Origin: DASXRC01 sp036506495
Lineage (GTDB): Bacteria > Actinomycetota > Actinomycetes > Mycobacteriales > Micromonosporaceae
DNA length: 38,887 nucleotides
Assembly (NCBI GenBank): GCA_036506495.1
Contig: DASXRQ010000113.1
Coordinates: 1 to 38,887, forward strand
Reading direction: 5' to 3'
Below the pieces are notes generated by a model. That model did no database searches, was not told the DNA's origin, and saw only the letters and a list, made by a program, of their open reading frames with translations. Shown here piece by piece: positions 23,592 through 31,680 of this stretch. Numbering within the stretch: the first letter of the stretch is position 1; the number at the start of each line of letters is the position of its first letter. The position numbers and the translations under genes were made by a program.

Positions 23592-24013
23592 CCGCCGCTC
23601 CTCCCCCTGCTACTAGCGCTCGCCGTGGCCTTCTCCACCACGACTGTGGTGGATTTGATCACCGCTATCGCGATCGACCCGACCTGAAGGTCCAACTCGT
23701 CCACGGCCTCACGGCTCATCAACGACACGATCCGGAACGGGCCGGCCTGGAGGTCCACCTGGGCCATCACGGTGTCCTTGACCACCGCGGTCACGATGCC
23801 GCGGAGACGGTTGCGGGCGGAGGACTCCTCGCCCCGCTCATCCGGCTCGGCCGCGAGCGACCGCGCGAACCCGGCGAGGTCCACCCCGGCGATCACCCGA
23901 TGGCCGTGCTCGTCGCGTGCCGCGGCGACCCTGCCACCGTCGACCCATCGGCGCACCGTGTCTGGGCTGACCCCGAGCAGCTCGGCCGCCTCACCGATCC
24001 GGAATACCGCCAC
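23588..24013 (-). CDS. Molybdate regulator: MerR-type HTH fused to TOBE (Mop) domain
   Basis: Protein of 141 residues with two parts. Residues 1-45 are a MerR/excisionase-type helix-turn-helix (FRIGEAAELLGVSPDTVRRW, then VDGGRVAAARDEHGHRVIAG). Residues about 68-130 are a single TOBE/Mop molybdate-binding domain (RNRLRGIVTAVVKDTVMAQV, then VDLQAGPFRIVSLMSREAVD, IAVIKSTTVVVEK). This is the actinobacterial alternative to ModE, which has a winged helix and two TOBE units. It is the first gene of the mod operon and likely senses molybdate and represses it. GTG at 24013 has TAGAGT six bases upstream and no ribosome site, so it is probably leaderless. Confidence 0.88.
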   Translation of the reverse strand: MAVFRIGEAAELLGVSPDTVRRWVDGGRVAAARDEHGHRVIAGVDLAGFARSLAAEPDERGEESSARNRLRGIVTAVVKDTVMAQVDLQAGPFRIVSLMSREAVDELDLQVGSIAIAVIKSTTVVVEKATASASSRGRSGG

Positions 24014-24019
24014 TGCACC

Positions 24020-24065
24020 ACTCTAGCCCCTCGCACTTTCGACACCTAAGTGGGCTTGGGGCTAG
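24020..24065. promoter_or_regulatory. mod operon promoter with nested inverted repeats
   Basis: The minus-strand -10 TAGAGT (24025-24020) is followed upstream by CTAGCCCC (24023-24030), exactly inverted as GGGGCTAG (24058-24065). Inside it CACTT (24034-24038) and AAGTG (24048-24052) pair around 9 nt. The outer arm overlaps the -10, as expected of an operator for the molybdate regulator. Confidence 0.55.
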
Positions 24066-24164
24066 CAAGTTCTCCCGCTTCTCGCTAGTGTGCTGCGGCA
24101 TCTGCATGATTCGCCGTTGGTCGCGGACCTGCCCGCACGGCCGGCCGTGACCGACGCGCAGACC

Positions 24165-24234
24165 CACCACGCAGGGCCGACGTGCTGGACACCCCCGCCA
24201 GCAAACCCGTCCGGCGCCGACGCCCTGCGTGGTG
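24165..24234. terminator. 13-bp inverted repeat downstream of endonuclease V
   Basis: CACCACGCAGGGC (24165-24177) pairs perfectly with GCCCTGCGTGGTG (24222-24234) around 44 nt, starting 12 nt past the endonuclease V stop on the minus strand. The long loop is unusual for a terminator. Confidence 0.45.
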
Positions 24235-24246
24235 GTCGCCCCGGCC

Positions 24247-24792
24247 TCATCGACAAAGGCCACCACGACCAGCGCTGACCTCGGCGGTCCGCGCCAGCCG
24301 ATCGACAAGGCGCAGCACGTCGGGCAGCCGGGACGTGCCAGCCATCGCGGCGACCATCGCCGCCGCGTCATGGATCGGCATCCCCACCGCGGTCACGTAC
24401 AGCGGACGGTCCGCACCGCCACGGCGCACCGCGATCGCGTGGTCCGCGCCGCGGAATCGCGTCTTGGCCACACCCACCACCGGGAACCCTTGGTCGCCAT
24501 ACAGGTGGGCGCCGAGGCCCGGGCTACCGCCCGGGTCCAGGTCGACATAACCATCGACAACGAGCAAGCCAAGGCCGCGGGCGATCCCTGCGTCAGCGAG
24601 GACGGCTCGGATGACCGGAAGCTCCCGCAGGTAGAAGCGGCCAGGCTGGTACGGGGCCACCTCACCCAGCCATCCGGTGTACGTGGCCGACACGCGAGCG
24701 AAGGTCGGCTCCTCGGCGACGGCCAGCGCTGCCCACGCGCCACTACCCGCCGGGTAATGGACGTCCACCGCGCCGTACCGTTTGCCACGCAT
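24247..24792 (-). CDS. nfi: Endonuclease V, short form
   Basis: Deoxyinosine-specific repair nuclease. Family motifs: DVHY with Asp10, PYQPGRFYLRELP with Glu57, VVDGYVDLDPGG with Asp80 (the three acidic metal ligands), HLYGDQGFPVVGVAKTRF, and TAVGMPIHDAA with the C-terminal His. From the ATG at 24792 it has 181 residues, shorter than the 220-230 of E. coli Nfi, because the N-terminal helix before the first Asp is almost absent. An in-frame extension to 24969 exists but does not resemble the family; GTG at 24798 is another possible start. All catalytic acids are present. Stands alone, not in an operon with the mod genes. Confidence 0.85.
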   Translation of the reverse strand: MRGKRYGAVDVHYPAGSGAWAALAVAEEPTFARVSATYTGWLGEVAPYQPGRFYLRELPVIRAVLADAGIARGLGLLVVDGYVDLDPGGSPGLGAHLYGDQGFPVVGVAKTRFRGADHAIAVRRGGADRPLYVTAVGMPIHDAAAMVAAMAGTSRLPDVLRLVDRLARTAEVSAGRGGLCR

Positions 24793-24932
24793 GCTCACCA
24801 CCGATGTGACGCCCTGACGGTATGACGGGGGGTCATGATCGTCTGGCGCGGCTCCGGTGGGCGATGGCAACGGAAGTGTCGTACCCCCGCCATAGCCTGC
24901 AGTCGAAGCCAAGTCGGATGGATGGAATCGAA

Positions 24933-25244
24933 ATGCACCGCTTGCTCGACGAGGCCCGTCGCATGCCACCAGCGTCGCTCTCCCTTGCCCGCGGCGTGCC
25001 CGACGTCTGGCCTCCCGAACACCTCGTGAACCTGCGCGAGATGGTCCGCAAGCATTACCGCGGGGACCTCGGCACCCTGCACACGACGCTCAAGGAGCGC
25101 CTCCCCGACGCGGGTGCCCAGCTCGGCGTGTACCTAGCCGCGGGTGAGATGGCCCTGATGGAGGCGGTCGGCAGATCAGTCCTCCCAGCCGAAGACCGTC
25201 GCGCTTTGCGCAGGCTCTGGGACACCCTGCTTCACGCGCGCTGA
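24933..25244 (+). CDS. Conserved-looking hypothetical protein
   Basis: Not recognised. About 103 residues, rich in charged helices (MHRLLDEARRMPPASLSLAR, then PPEHLVNLREMVRKHYRGDL and AEDRRALRRLWDTLL). G/C at third codon positions is high throughout, which supports a real gene. Starts at 24918 and 24933 are both possible; neither has a strong ribosome site. Further in-frame starts overlap the endonuclease V gene on the other strand. Predicted soluble and mainly alpha-helical. Confidence 0.55.
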   Translation: MHRLLDEARRMPPASLSLARGVPDVWPPEHLVNLREMVRKHYRGDLGTLHTTLKERLPDAGAQLGVYLAAGEMALMEAVGRSVLPAEDRRALRRLWDTLLHAR

Positions 25245-25306
25245 CCCGGTGGTTCACTTGATCGGGGACCTGCCACGTGGCCTCATGCTCGCTGAGAGGA
25301 GTCGTC

Positions 25307-25663
25307 GTGACCAAGACAACCACGAAGGTGATCGCCGGCGTTGCCGTCGCCGCTCTTGCGGCCGCGGGGGCGGCCGCCGTCGTGAACTATCGACGCGGGC
25401 TGAAACCTGATCCGGAACAGCGCGCCCGACTAGACGAGCTCGACGCCCGGCTCGATGGGGCCGAGGAACCTGGCAGCGACACCCACCCGGACGGCGTCGG
25501 GCGCATCCTCACCAGCCTGCAGCGAAATCAGGGCATCTCGGTGCGGCGGTTACGGACCTGGATCACCGGCATGAGGCACGGCACCCTGAGCCCCGAACAG
25601 GCGATCGTGGCCGAGAGCGACTTCGACGCCCTTGAGAGGGAAGCGGATCAGGGCGGGGTTTAG
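25307..25663 (+). CDS. Small single-pass membrane protein, hypothetical
   Basis: Protein of 118 residues. GTG at 25307 is chosen for the AGAGGA six bases upstream. An N-terminal membrane anchor (about 8-27, VIAGVAVAALAAAGAAAVV) is followed by a basic NYRRGLKP and a charged cytoplasmic or external domain with RARLDELDARLDG and a helical end (SPEQAIVAESDFDALERE). No known family. Confidence 0.6.
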   Translation: MTKTTTKVIAGVAVAALAAAGAAAVVNYRRGLKPDPEQRARLDELDARLDGAEEPGSDTHPDGVGRILTSLQRNQGISVRRLRTWITGMRHGTLSPEQAIVAESDFDALEREADQGGV

Positions 25664-25713
25664 CGGTCCCACGATGGTTCCATCACGGCGGCTGAACCCA
25701 AGGCCGGTGCCTC

Positions 25714-25935
25714 CTACAGGACGGCGCCGCGTGGCGCCACTTCGATGGCGGCAACGCCCCGGCCGTAGAGCACTACGAGTCGGTCACCATGCCGGCTACG
25801 GAGCACTCCGGCGTCTTGGGCAAGCGTTGAGATGACGTGCTCAATCAGCTCGTCTTTGTCGACGTCGGGTTCCTCATACGCGATGTCCATCCGATCACCG
25901 CCGATGAGCCGGACGCGCAGCACTACGGTCGCCAT
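25714..25935 (-). CDS. Small hypothetical protein (73 residues)
   Basis: Begins MATVVLRVRLIGGDRMDIAY and has an alternating beta pattern ending in RLVVLYGRGVAAIEVAPRG. Codon positions are GC-biased. AACCTA at 25943-25948 (TAGGTT on the minus strand) is a plausible -10 seven bases before the ATG. No family recognised; the short beta-alpha-beta layout could be a ubiquitin-like or nucleotide-binding fold, but nothing decides this. Confidence 0.5.
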   Translation of the reverse strand: MATVVLRVRLIGGDRMDIAYEEPDVDKDELIEHVISTLAQDAGVLRSRHGDRLVVLYGRGVAAIEVAPRGAVL

Positions 25936-25988
25936 GGCCTAGAACCTAGACTCGCCGCCCTCCTCGCAGCGTGACGGAGGTGTTCCGC

Positions 25989-26372
25989 TCAGCGTCCGCT
26001 GCCGTAGGGGCGCGTGATGATCTCAAGGAAATGGCCGCTCGGATCCTCCCAGTACACGCCTCGACCGCCGTCGTTGGTGTTGATCTCGCCAGGCCGGTGC
26101 CGCCCCGGGTCGGCCCAGTACGACAGGCCGCGCGATCGGATCCGGCCGAAGATTTCGTCGAATTCGGGCTCGCTGACCAGGAACGCGTAGTGCTGCGGAT
26201 TGACCGGGCCATGGTCGTCGGCGAAGTCGAGAGAGACGTCGTTGTCGACCTGCACGACCAAGAACGGGCCGTAGGCGATTGGCTCGTTGAGGCCCAGGAT
26301 CTCCGTCAGGAACGTCGCCGACTCACGTTTGTCACGGACCGACACGATGGTGTGGTTCAGCTGGACTGGCAT
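25989..26372 (-). CDS. VOC-superfamily (glyoxalase-like) protein
   Basis: Protein of 127 residues with the paired beta-alpha-beta-beta-beta units of the vicinal oxygen chelate fold. It begins MPVQLNHTIVSVRDKRESAT with His7 as a metal-ligand candidate; HYAFLVSEPEFDEIFGRI, GRGVYWEDPSGHFLEIITRP supplies the other expected His/Glu ligands. ATG follows GAGGAG. Downstream of the broken FAD monooxygenase on the same strand. Glyoxalase, dioxygenase or resistance functions are all possible. Confidence 0.85.
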   Translation of the reverse strand: MPVQLNHTIVSVRDKRESATFLTEILGLNEPIAYGPFLVVQVDNDVSLDFADDHGPVNPQHYAFLVSEPEFDEIFGRIRSRGLSYWADPGRHRPGEINTNDGGRGVYWEDPSGHFLEIITRPYGSGR

Positions 26373-26459
26373 CGCGACTCCTCACCCTTGCGACCTTCCG
26401 AATCACATTGTCGTGCACGGCTGTCCAACGGCGTCGTCCGCGGCCGTCGTGCGGCCGCA

Positions 26460-27595
26460 TCACGGTGGTCGTGGCGGTCCGGACGTGCCAGCCGATTCCG
26501 GGTCGGCGAGAAAGGGGCGGTAATTGCCGCGGTAGATCCACTGCCCCGCCCGCCGCAGCACGAGGTTGCGCACGAGTGGCGGCAGAGACCGGGTCCGGTC
26601 CCGGCGGTGGGTCTGAGCCAGAACCCAGTCCGTGCTCGGCCGGCGGCGGGCCTCGAAGTGCTGCAAGGCGGTGGTGGTAGAGGCCCGCTCCGCGAGGCTC
26701 GCGGCGAGCACGATGGCGTCCTCGAGGGCCATCGCGGCACCCTGAGCCATGTTCGGGGAGGTGGCGTGGGCGGCGTCGCCGATGAGCACGACCGACCCAT
26801 GGGACCACGTGGGCAGCTCCACCTCCTCGACCGGACCGGCGTGCACGCCGGCGGCGTCCAGCGAGTCCAGAAGTTCCGGGACCGGTTCGGCGTACTCGGA
26901 AAGGAGGGTGTACAAGGGCGGCGGTGATGCGGCCGCGGGCGCGTCGCAGTAGCAGTACAGGGTACGGTCGCCGATCGGGATGGTCAGGAACGCGGTGCCA
27001 CGGCCGAGTCGGGCCGTCCACACCGGCTCGGCGTCGGCCAGGGCACGAGGAACCGCCACGCGTGCTGGCCGACCGCGCGGGCGCCGGTCCCGAACACCAT
27101 GCGACGCACCGCGGAGTGCACGCCGTCGGCGCCTATTACCAGGTCGTAAGTGGCCGAACTGCCATCGTCGAAGTCCACCAGCGCGCCGGCATCGGCGGCG
27201 GCGATCGCGATCGGCGTCGTCGCCCACCGGACGGGGACGTCACCGACGCCGCCGAGGAGCGTGCTTAGCAGCACCCCGCGGGGCATGGCGAGGCATGGCC
27301 CGACACCCCGCCACACAGGCTCGGTGGCGATGTCCGCCAGCGCCCGACCGCGGTGGTCCAGGAAGCGCTGACGCCGGATGTGCACGGCGGCGGCCGACAC
27401 CGTGCCAGCCACGCCGAGCACGTCGAGGGCCGCGGCCGCGTTGCCCGGCAGGTAGATGCCCAACCCATCGGGTCGGCCCGCCGGCGCCCGCTCGACGATC
27501 TCGGGCGAGGCACCCCAGGATCGCAACGTCCGGGCCACGGCAAGCCCGGCGATGCCTGCCCCCACGATGAGGACGCGATATCCATCCGGGTTCAT
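26460..27595 (-). pseudogene. FAD-dependent monooxygenase, disrupted by a single-base frameshift
   Basis: Two adjacent frames make one flavoprotein hydroxylase of about 378 residues. The N-terminal part (from ATG 27595) has the dinucleotide motif VGAGIAGLAVARTL and GADGVHSAVRRMVFG. The C-terminal part has VVLIGDAAHATSPNMAQGAA, the second FAD motif. Reading leaves the first frame around HAWRFLVP and resumes in the next as ALADAEPVWTARLG. One extra C in the CCC run at 27043-27041 (minus strand) restores HAWRFLVPLADAEPVW. So either a base has been lost from the gene or the run was misread. As it stands the first frame ends after 203 residues and lacks the GD motif, so the product would be non-functional. 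Confidence 0.85.
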
Positions 27596-27659
27596 GCTCG
27601 AGTGGTCCTCACGCTCGCGTCGGCGACCGTCCCCAGAGTAGGGCGCCGGCGTCGGACCT

Positions 27660-27690
27660 CCCGGGCCGAGGCCTGCGAGCCGAGCCCGGG
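27660..27690. terminator. Hairpin after the PhnB-like gene
   Basis: CCCGGGC (27660-27666) pairs with GCCCGGG (27684-27690) one base past the PhnB-like stop on the minus strand. Confidence 0.5.
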
Positions 27691-27691
27691 T

Positions 27692-28105
27692 TCAGCCCAG
27701 CGGCTCGCCGATGTCCACCAGCCAGGTGGTGCCGAAACGATCGACGCACATCCCGAACTCGTCGCCCCACATCTGCTTCTCCAGCGGAACCGTGACGGTG
27801 CCGCCATCGGAGAGCTGTTGCCAGTAGCGGCGCAGTTCGTCGGCGTCATCGCCGCTGAGGCTGACCGCGACGTTGTCGCCGCCCCGGTACGCCGTGCCGG
27901 GCGCCGGGTCGGCGCCCATGATGGTGTAACCGCCGGGGGTCTCGAGCTGGCCGTGCATGATCTGGTCGGGGTTGACCCCCTCCGGCGCGCCGTACTCGCC
28001 GAAGGTGCGCAGCGTCAGCGTTCCGCCGAACACGCGTTCGTAGAACTGCATCGCCTCGCGCGCGTTGCCGTTGAAGGTGATGTACGGGTTGAGTCGTGAA
28101 GCCAC
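27692..28105 (-). CDS. VOC-family protein, PhnB-like
   Basis: Protein of 137 residues beginning MASRLNPYITFNGNAREAMQ, followed by FYERVFGGTLTLRTFGEYG and later MGADPAPGTAYRGGDNVAVS and QMWGDEFGMCVDRFGTTWLV. This is the PhnB/3-demethylubiquinone-methyltransferase-like branch of the glyoxalase superfamily, common in actinobacteria and of unclear function. GTG at 28105 has a perfect site, GAAGGAGG. Divergent from paaK; the 156-nt gap between them holds both promoters but no element I can define. Confidence 0.88.
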   Translation of the reverse strand: MASRLNPYITFNGNAREAMQFYERVFGGTLTLRTFGEYGAPEGVNPDQIMHGQLETPGGYTIMGADPAPGTAYRGGDNVAVSLSGDDADELRRYWQQLSDGGTVTVPLEKQMWGDEFGMCVDRFGTTWLVDIGEPLG

Positions 28106-28261
28106 GTATCCCTCCTTCGATGGGCGGTTCCTTCACGGAGCGTAGCCGGCCGGACGGCATCGAGGGGAGAAACGGCTCGTCAACGATGTTGAGGCGGGGC
28201 TTAGTGTGGGTTCGAGTCGGTCACGCCGCAATCGCCAGTTTGGGGCACTAAGGGAGTGACC

Positions 28262-29566
28262 ATGGAAGACCTCGAACCCCGCGCAGGCGAGCTGGAGGCG
28301 ATCGAGACCGCGTCCGTCGACGAACTGCACGCGCTGCAGCTCGAGCGGTTGCGGTGGACCGTGCGGCACGCGTACGCGAACGTGGCGCACTACCGCGCGG
28401 CGTTCGAGGCGGCGGGCGTACACCCGGAAGATGTCACCGATCTCGCGGACCTGGCGAAGCTGCCCTTCACCACCAAGGCCGACCTGCGGCAGAACTACCC
28501 GTTCGGCATGTTCGCCGTGCCGCGCGAACAGGTGGTACGGGTACACGCGTCATCGGGGACCACGGGCCAGCCGACCGTGGTCGGCTACACCCACGACGAC
28601 CTCGACATGTGGGCAAGCGTGATGGCGCGCAGCATCCGGGCCGCCGGCGGTCGTCCGGGCCACGTGCTGCACAACGCCTACGGCTATGGGCTGTTCACCG
28701 GTGGTCTTGGCGCACACGCCGGTGCCGAGAGGCTCGGCTGCACCGTCGTGCCGGTCTCTGGTGGTATGACCGAACGCCAGGTGCTGCTGATCCGCGACTT
28801 CCGACCCGACATCATCATGGTCACCCCGTCCTACATGCTCGCCATCGTCGACGAGATGCGGCGCCAGGGCATCGACCCCCGGGCGACCTCCCTCAAGGTC
28901 GGCATCTTCGGCGCCGAACCGTGGACCAACGAGATGCGCGTCGCCCTGGAGGAGCGCCTCGACATGCACGCGGTCGACATCTACGGCCTGTCTGAGGTGA
29001 TCGGACCCGGCGTGGCGCAGGAGTGCGTTGAGACCAAGGACGGCCTGCACGTGTGGGAGGACCACTTCTATCCGGAGATCGTCGACCCGGAAACCGGCGC
29101 GGTTCTTCCTGACGGGGAGTACGGCGAGCTGGTGTTCACGTCCCTGACCAAGCAGGCCATGCCCGTGATCCGGTACCGGACGCGCGACCTGACCAGGCTG
29201 CTGCCCGGCACCGCCCGGACGATGCGCCGGATCGAAAAGATCACCGGCCGCACCGACGACATGATGATCGTCCGTGGCGTGAACGTGTTCCCCACCCAGA
29301 TCGAGGAAGTCGTGCTGAGTACCACCGCACTGAGCCCGCACTTCCAATGCGTGCTGCGCCGGGAGGGACAGCTCGACACCCTGACGGTGCGGGTCGAGCG
29401 TCGTGCCGAGGCCGGGCCCGACGCCGGTCGGGCCGCCGGCGAGCGCGTCCGCCAGCGGGTCAAGGACACCATCGGGGTCAGCGTGCTCGTGGAAGTGGTC
29501 GAACCGGACTCAATCGAGCGGTCCCTCGGCAAGATGCGCCGCATCATCGACGAGCGAAAGACATGA
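28262..29566 (+). CDS. paaK: Phenylacetate-CoA ligase
   Basis: AMP-forming ligase of 434 residues that activates phenylacetate to phenylacetyl-CoA. Typical PaaK features are the N-terminal RLRWTVRHAYANVAHYRAAF, the phosphate loop HASSGTTGQPTVVGYT, LGCTVVPVSGGMTERQVLLI, DIYGLSEVIGPGVAQEC and GRTDDMMIVRGVNVFPTQIE, with the final catalytic Lys in LGKMRRI. AAGGGAG lies 5 nt before ATG 28262; GTG at 28256 overlaps that site. No other paa genes are nearby, so it is an isolated copy; related acids may be the substrate. The stop overlaps the methyltransferase start by 4 nt (ATGA). Confidence 0.92.
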   Translation: MEDLEPRAGELEAIETASVDELHALQLERLRWTVRHAYANVAHYRAAFEAAGVHPEDVTDLADLAKLPFTTKADLRQNYPFGMFAVPREQVVRVHASSGTTGQPTVVGYTHDDLDMWASVMARSIRAAGGRPGHVLHNAYGYGLFTGGLGAHAGAERLGCTVVPVSGGMTERQVLLIRDFRPDIIMVTPSYMLAIVDEMRRQGIDPRATSLKVGIFGAEPWTNEMRVALEERLDMHAVDIYGLSEVIGPGVAQECVETKDGLHVWEDHFYPEIVDPETGAVLPDGEYGELVFTSLTKQAMPVIRYRTRDLTRLLPGTARTMRRIEKITGRTDDMMIVRGVNVFPTQIEEVVLSTTALSPHFQCVLRREGQLDTLTVRVERRAEAGPDAGRAAGERVRQRVKDTIGVSVLVEVVEPDSIERSLGKMRRIIDERKT

Positions 29567-30333
29567 ACGCACCGTCCTTCGAAGCGCTGCTCGCCGAGGG
29601 CGCGGCCGTTCCCGTGGATGGCTGGGACTTCTCCTGGTTCGAGGGGCGGGCAACGGAGGAACGGCCGTCGTGGGGGTACTCCCGACTCCTCGCTCAGCAC
29701 TTGGCTACGGCCTCGGCCGCGCTCGACGTCCAAACTGGCGGCGGCGAGGTCCTCGCGGGAGCGCTCGCGCATATTCCCGCACCGCCAGCGGCGGTGATGG
29801 CAACCGAGTCCTGGCCGCCGAACGTTGAGATAGCGCGACGCAATCTACGCCCGCTGGGCGGCACCGTTGTCCAGGTTGCCGACGACGCCGACCTGCCCTT
29901 CCCAGCCGGCTCGTTCGACCTGGTCGTCAGCCGCCACCCCACCGTCGTCCGGTGGAACGAGGTCGCCCGCGTCCTGCAGCCAAGGGGCTTCTATCTGTCG
30001 CAGCAGGTGGGCGCGGGCTCGGTACGCGAGCTCACGGACTTCATCATGGGTCCTCAGCCGGTGGGCGATGTCCGAAGCTCGCCGCGTGCCGTTGCGTCGG
30101 CCGAAGCTGCGGGACTGGTGGTAATGGACCTGCGAGACGAGGCTCTGCGCACGGTGTTCTATGACATCGCCGCGGTGGTGCACTTCCTGCGGAAGGTCGT
30201 CTGGATCGTTCCCGGTTTCACGGTCGACCGCTACCGCGATCGGCTCGCCGAGTTGCACGCCCGAATCGGAACGGAGGGCCCCTTTGTCGCGTACGCCCAG
30301 CGCTTCCTCATCAAGGCACGCAGGCCGAGCTGA
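29563..30333 (+). CDS. Class I SAM-dependent methyltransferase
   Basis: Protein of 256 residues. Motif I is ALDVQTGGGEVLAGALA; motif II-like ATESWPPNVEIARRNL and VVQVADDADLPFPAGSFDLV follow, with the motif IV core FDLVVSRHPTVVRWNEVARV and VLQPRGFYLSQQVG as post-motif. ATG at 29563 overlaps the paaK stop, so it is translated with it. The TGGGE in place of GxGxG is the variant found in some actinobacterial class I enzymes. Substrate unknown; a link to the PaaK product is not evident from sequence. Confidence 0.8.
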   Translation: MNAPSFEALLAEGAAVPVDGWDFSWFEGRATEERPSWGYSRLLAQHLATASAALDVQTGGGEVLAGALAHIPAPPAAVMATESWPPNVEIARRNLRPLGGTVVQVADDADLPFPAGSFDLVVSRHPTVVRWNEVARVLQPRGFYLSQQVGAGSVRELTDFIMGPQPVGDVRSSPRAVASAEAAGLVVMDLRDEALRTVFYDIAAVVHFLRKVVWIVPGFTVDRYRDRLAELHARIGTEGPFVAYAQRFLIKARRPS

Positions 30334-30356
30334 CCGGCTGACACTCTCAGAGCCGG
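30334..30356. terminator. Hairpin after the methyltransferase gene
   Basis: CCGGCT (30334-30339) and AGCCGG (30351-30356) with inner CTGA/TCAG pairing, starting directly at the stop codon. Confidence 0.5.
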
Positions 30357-30521
30357 GCCTACGCTGACCTCAGCCTCGGTCGGCATGGACGGCCGGCTCA
30401 GGCCAGAGGGCCCGGGCGGCGCTTAACTGGTGTCCCGCGCCGGAAATCCTGGCTGTTAATTTGTTCTGCTTACGGTGCTCGCCTATTCGGACCGGGCATG
30501 GCACGCATGCCGAACGTTCAT

Positions 30522-30551
30522 TTGCCGCATCGGCCGGCTTGCCCGTAGCGT
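30522..30551 (+). promoter_or_regulatory. Promoter of the reductase gene
   Basis: TTGCCG (30522-30527), 18-nt spacer, TAGCGT (30546-30551), then 7 nt to the ATG at 30559. No ribosome site precedes the ATG, so the mRNA is probably leaderless. Confidence 0.55.
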
Positions 30552-30558
30552 CTGAAGC

Positions 30559-31359
30559 ATGGACAAGATCGCGTTTCTGGGGCTGGGCAACATGGGCGCG
30601 CCCATGGCGCGGCGGCTGATTGAGGCAGGCTATCCGGTGACCGTGTGGAACCGGACCAGCGCACGCACCGTGCCGCTGGCCGAGGCGGGCGCCCGGGTGG
30701 GCGGCACCCCGGCGGAGACGGTCAGTGGCGCCGACGTTGTGATCACCATGCTCGCCGATCCGGCTGCCGTTCACGACGTGGCCGTACAACTGGCGCCAGC
30801 GCTGCGGCCGGGAATGACGCTGGTCGAGATGTCCACGATCGGGCCGGACGCCGTACACGAGCTGGCCAAACTAATGCCCGAAGGCGTGACGCTGATCGAC
30901 GCGCCGGTGATGGGCAGCGTGGACGCCGCCTCGGCGGGCAAGCTCTCCGTGCTCGCGGGGGGTGACGCGAAGCCGCTCGAGGCGCTGCTTTCCCAGCTCG
31001 GCTCGGTGACCTTTACCGGCGAGCTCGGCACCGGCGCCGCGACGAAGCTGGTGCGCATCAACGCCGGGATTGGCGGGGTCGTGCTGATCGGCGAGGTGCT
31101 TGCGCTCGCGGACGCGCTGGGGCTTGCCGAACAGCCCGTGGTCGATGCGCTGTCCCGCGGGCCGCTTGCCGGCGCCACAGCGCGTGCGTTTAGCCAGTCC
31201 AGCCACTTCCCGGTCGCGCTGGCGGCTAAGGACGTCGCGCTCGCGACCTCCGCCGCCGATCTGCCGGTCCTCGCCGCCGTCCGCGAGCGGCTTGCCACGT
31301 TCCCGGACCTCGCCTCCGACGACCTACGCCACGTAGTCGACCGCATCCGGGGTCGCTGA
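30559..31359 (+). CDS. NAD(P)-dependent beta-hydroxyacid dehydrogenase (3-hydroxyisobutyrate dehydrogenase-like)
   Basis: Reductase of 266 residues. N-terminal Rossmann fold with GLGNMG at 8-13 and VTVWNRTSART, where Arg after Asn suggests NADPH preference. Substrate loop DAPVMGSVDAASAGKLSVLA and the catalytic Lys163 in GAATKLVRIN identify the 3-hydroxyisobutyrate/tartronate semialdehyde/imine-reductase family. It is shorter than the usual 290-300 residues because the C-terminal helices are trimmed. Substrate cannot be told. Single gene with its own promoter and a hairpin after the stop. Confidence 0.9.
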   Translation: MDKIAFLGLGNMGAPMARRLIEAGYPVTVWNRTSARTVPLAEAGARVGGTPAETVSGADVVITMLADPAAVHDVAVQLAPALRPGMTLVEMSTIGPDAVHELAKLMPEGVTLIDAPVMGSVDAASAGKLSVLAGGDAKPLEALLSQLGSVTFTGELGTGAATKLVRINAGIGGVVLIGEVLALADALGLAEQPVVDALSRGPLAGATARAFSQSSHFPVALAAKDVALATSAADLPVLAAVRERLATFPDLASDDLRHVVDRIRGR

Positions 31360-31361
31360 GT

Positions 31362-31378
31362 CGCCTCGAAATGAGGCG
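31362..31378. terminator. Hairpin after the reductase gene
   Basis: CGCCTC (31362-31367) and GAGGCG (31373-31378) around GAAAT, three bases past the stop. Confidence 0.55.
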
Positions 31379-31440
31379 TGAAGGGGCTCGGCAGGCTAAC
31401 GCGCGGACTGCATAGACGACTGGGGTGTGGCCCGCCATGG

Positions 31441-31680
31441 TGTCACGCACGCCAGCTTCAGGCCGCGTCCCGCCAGTTCCTGGCCGCGCTGGCGCAGCGC
31501 ACCGGGTTGCTGTCCGACGCCGAGGTGCTGGCGTTCATCGACGTGGACTTGCTGCTGCGCCGGGTGTACGGCAAACAGAAGCAGGCGTCGGGGTCCCGAC
31601 AACCAAGGTCGGCGGGTACGAGGTGCTGCTGCGCCGCTCGGATATTGCTTCGGCATCTCTCGGTCCACCCAAAGAGGGGA
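31441..31680 (+). pseudogene. IS1380-family transposase fragment, frameshifted
   Basis: Frame one reads CHARQLQAASRQFLAALAQR, then TGLLSDAEVLAFIDVDLLLR and RVYGKQKQ up to about 31584. The next frame continues GVGVPTTKVGGYEVLLRRSD. Together this is the stretch around the first catalytic Asp of IS1380-type DDE transposases (xHxRQLQAA...FIDiD...VYGxxKQG...TKxxG). Both ends and most of the gene are missing, and one frameshift is present. No terminal repeats were found. Confidence 0.75.

Noticed and set aside
24014..24160. Molybdenum-cofactor riboswitch upstream of the mod regulator
   Set aside because: The likely promoter is only 6 nt before the start codon, leaving no leader for a riboswitch; the repeats fit a DNA operator better.
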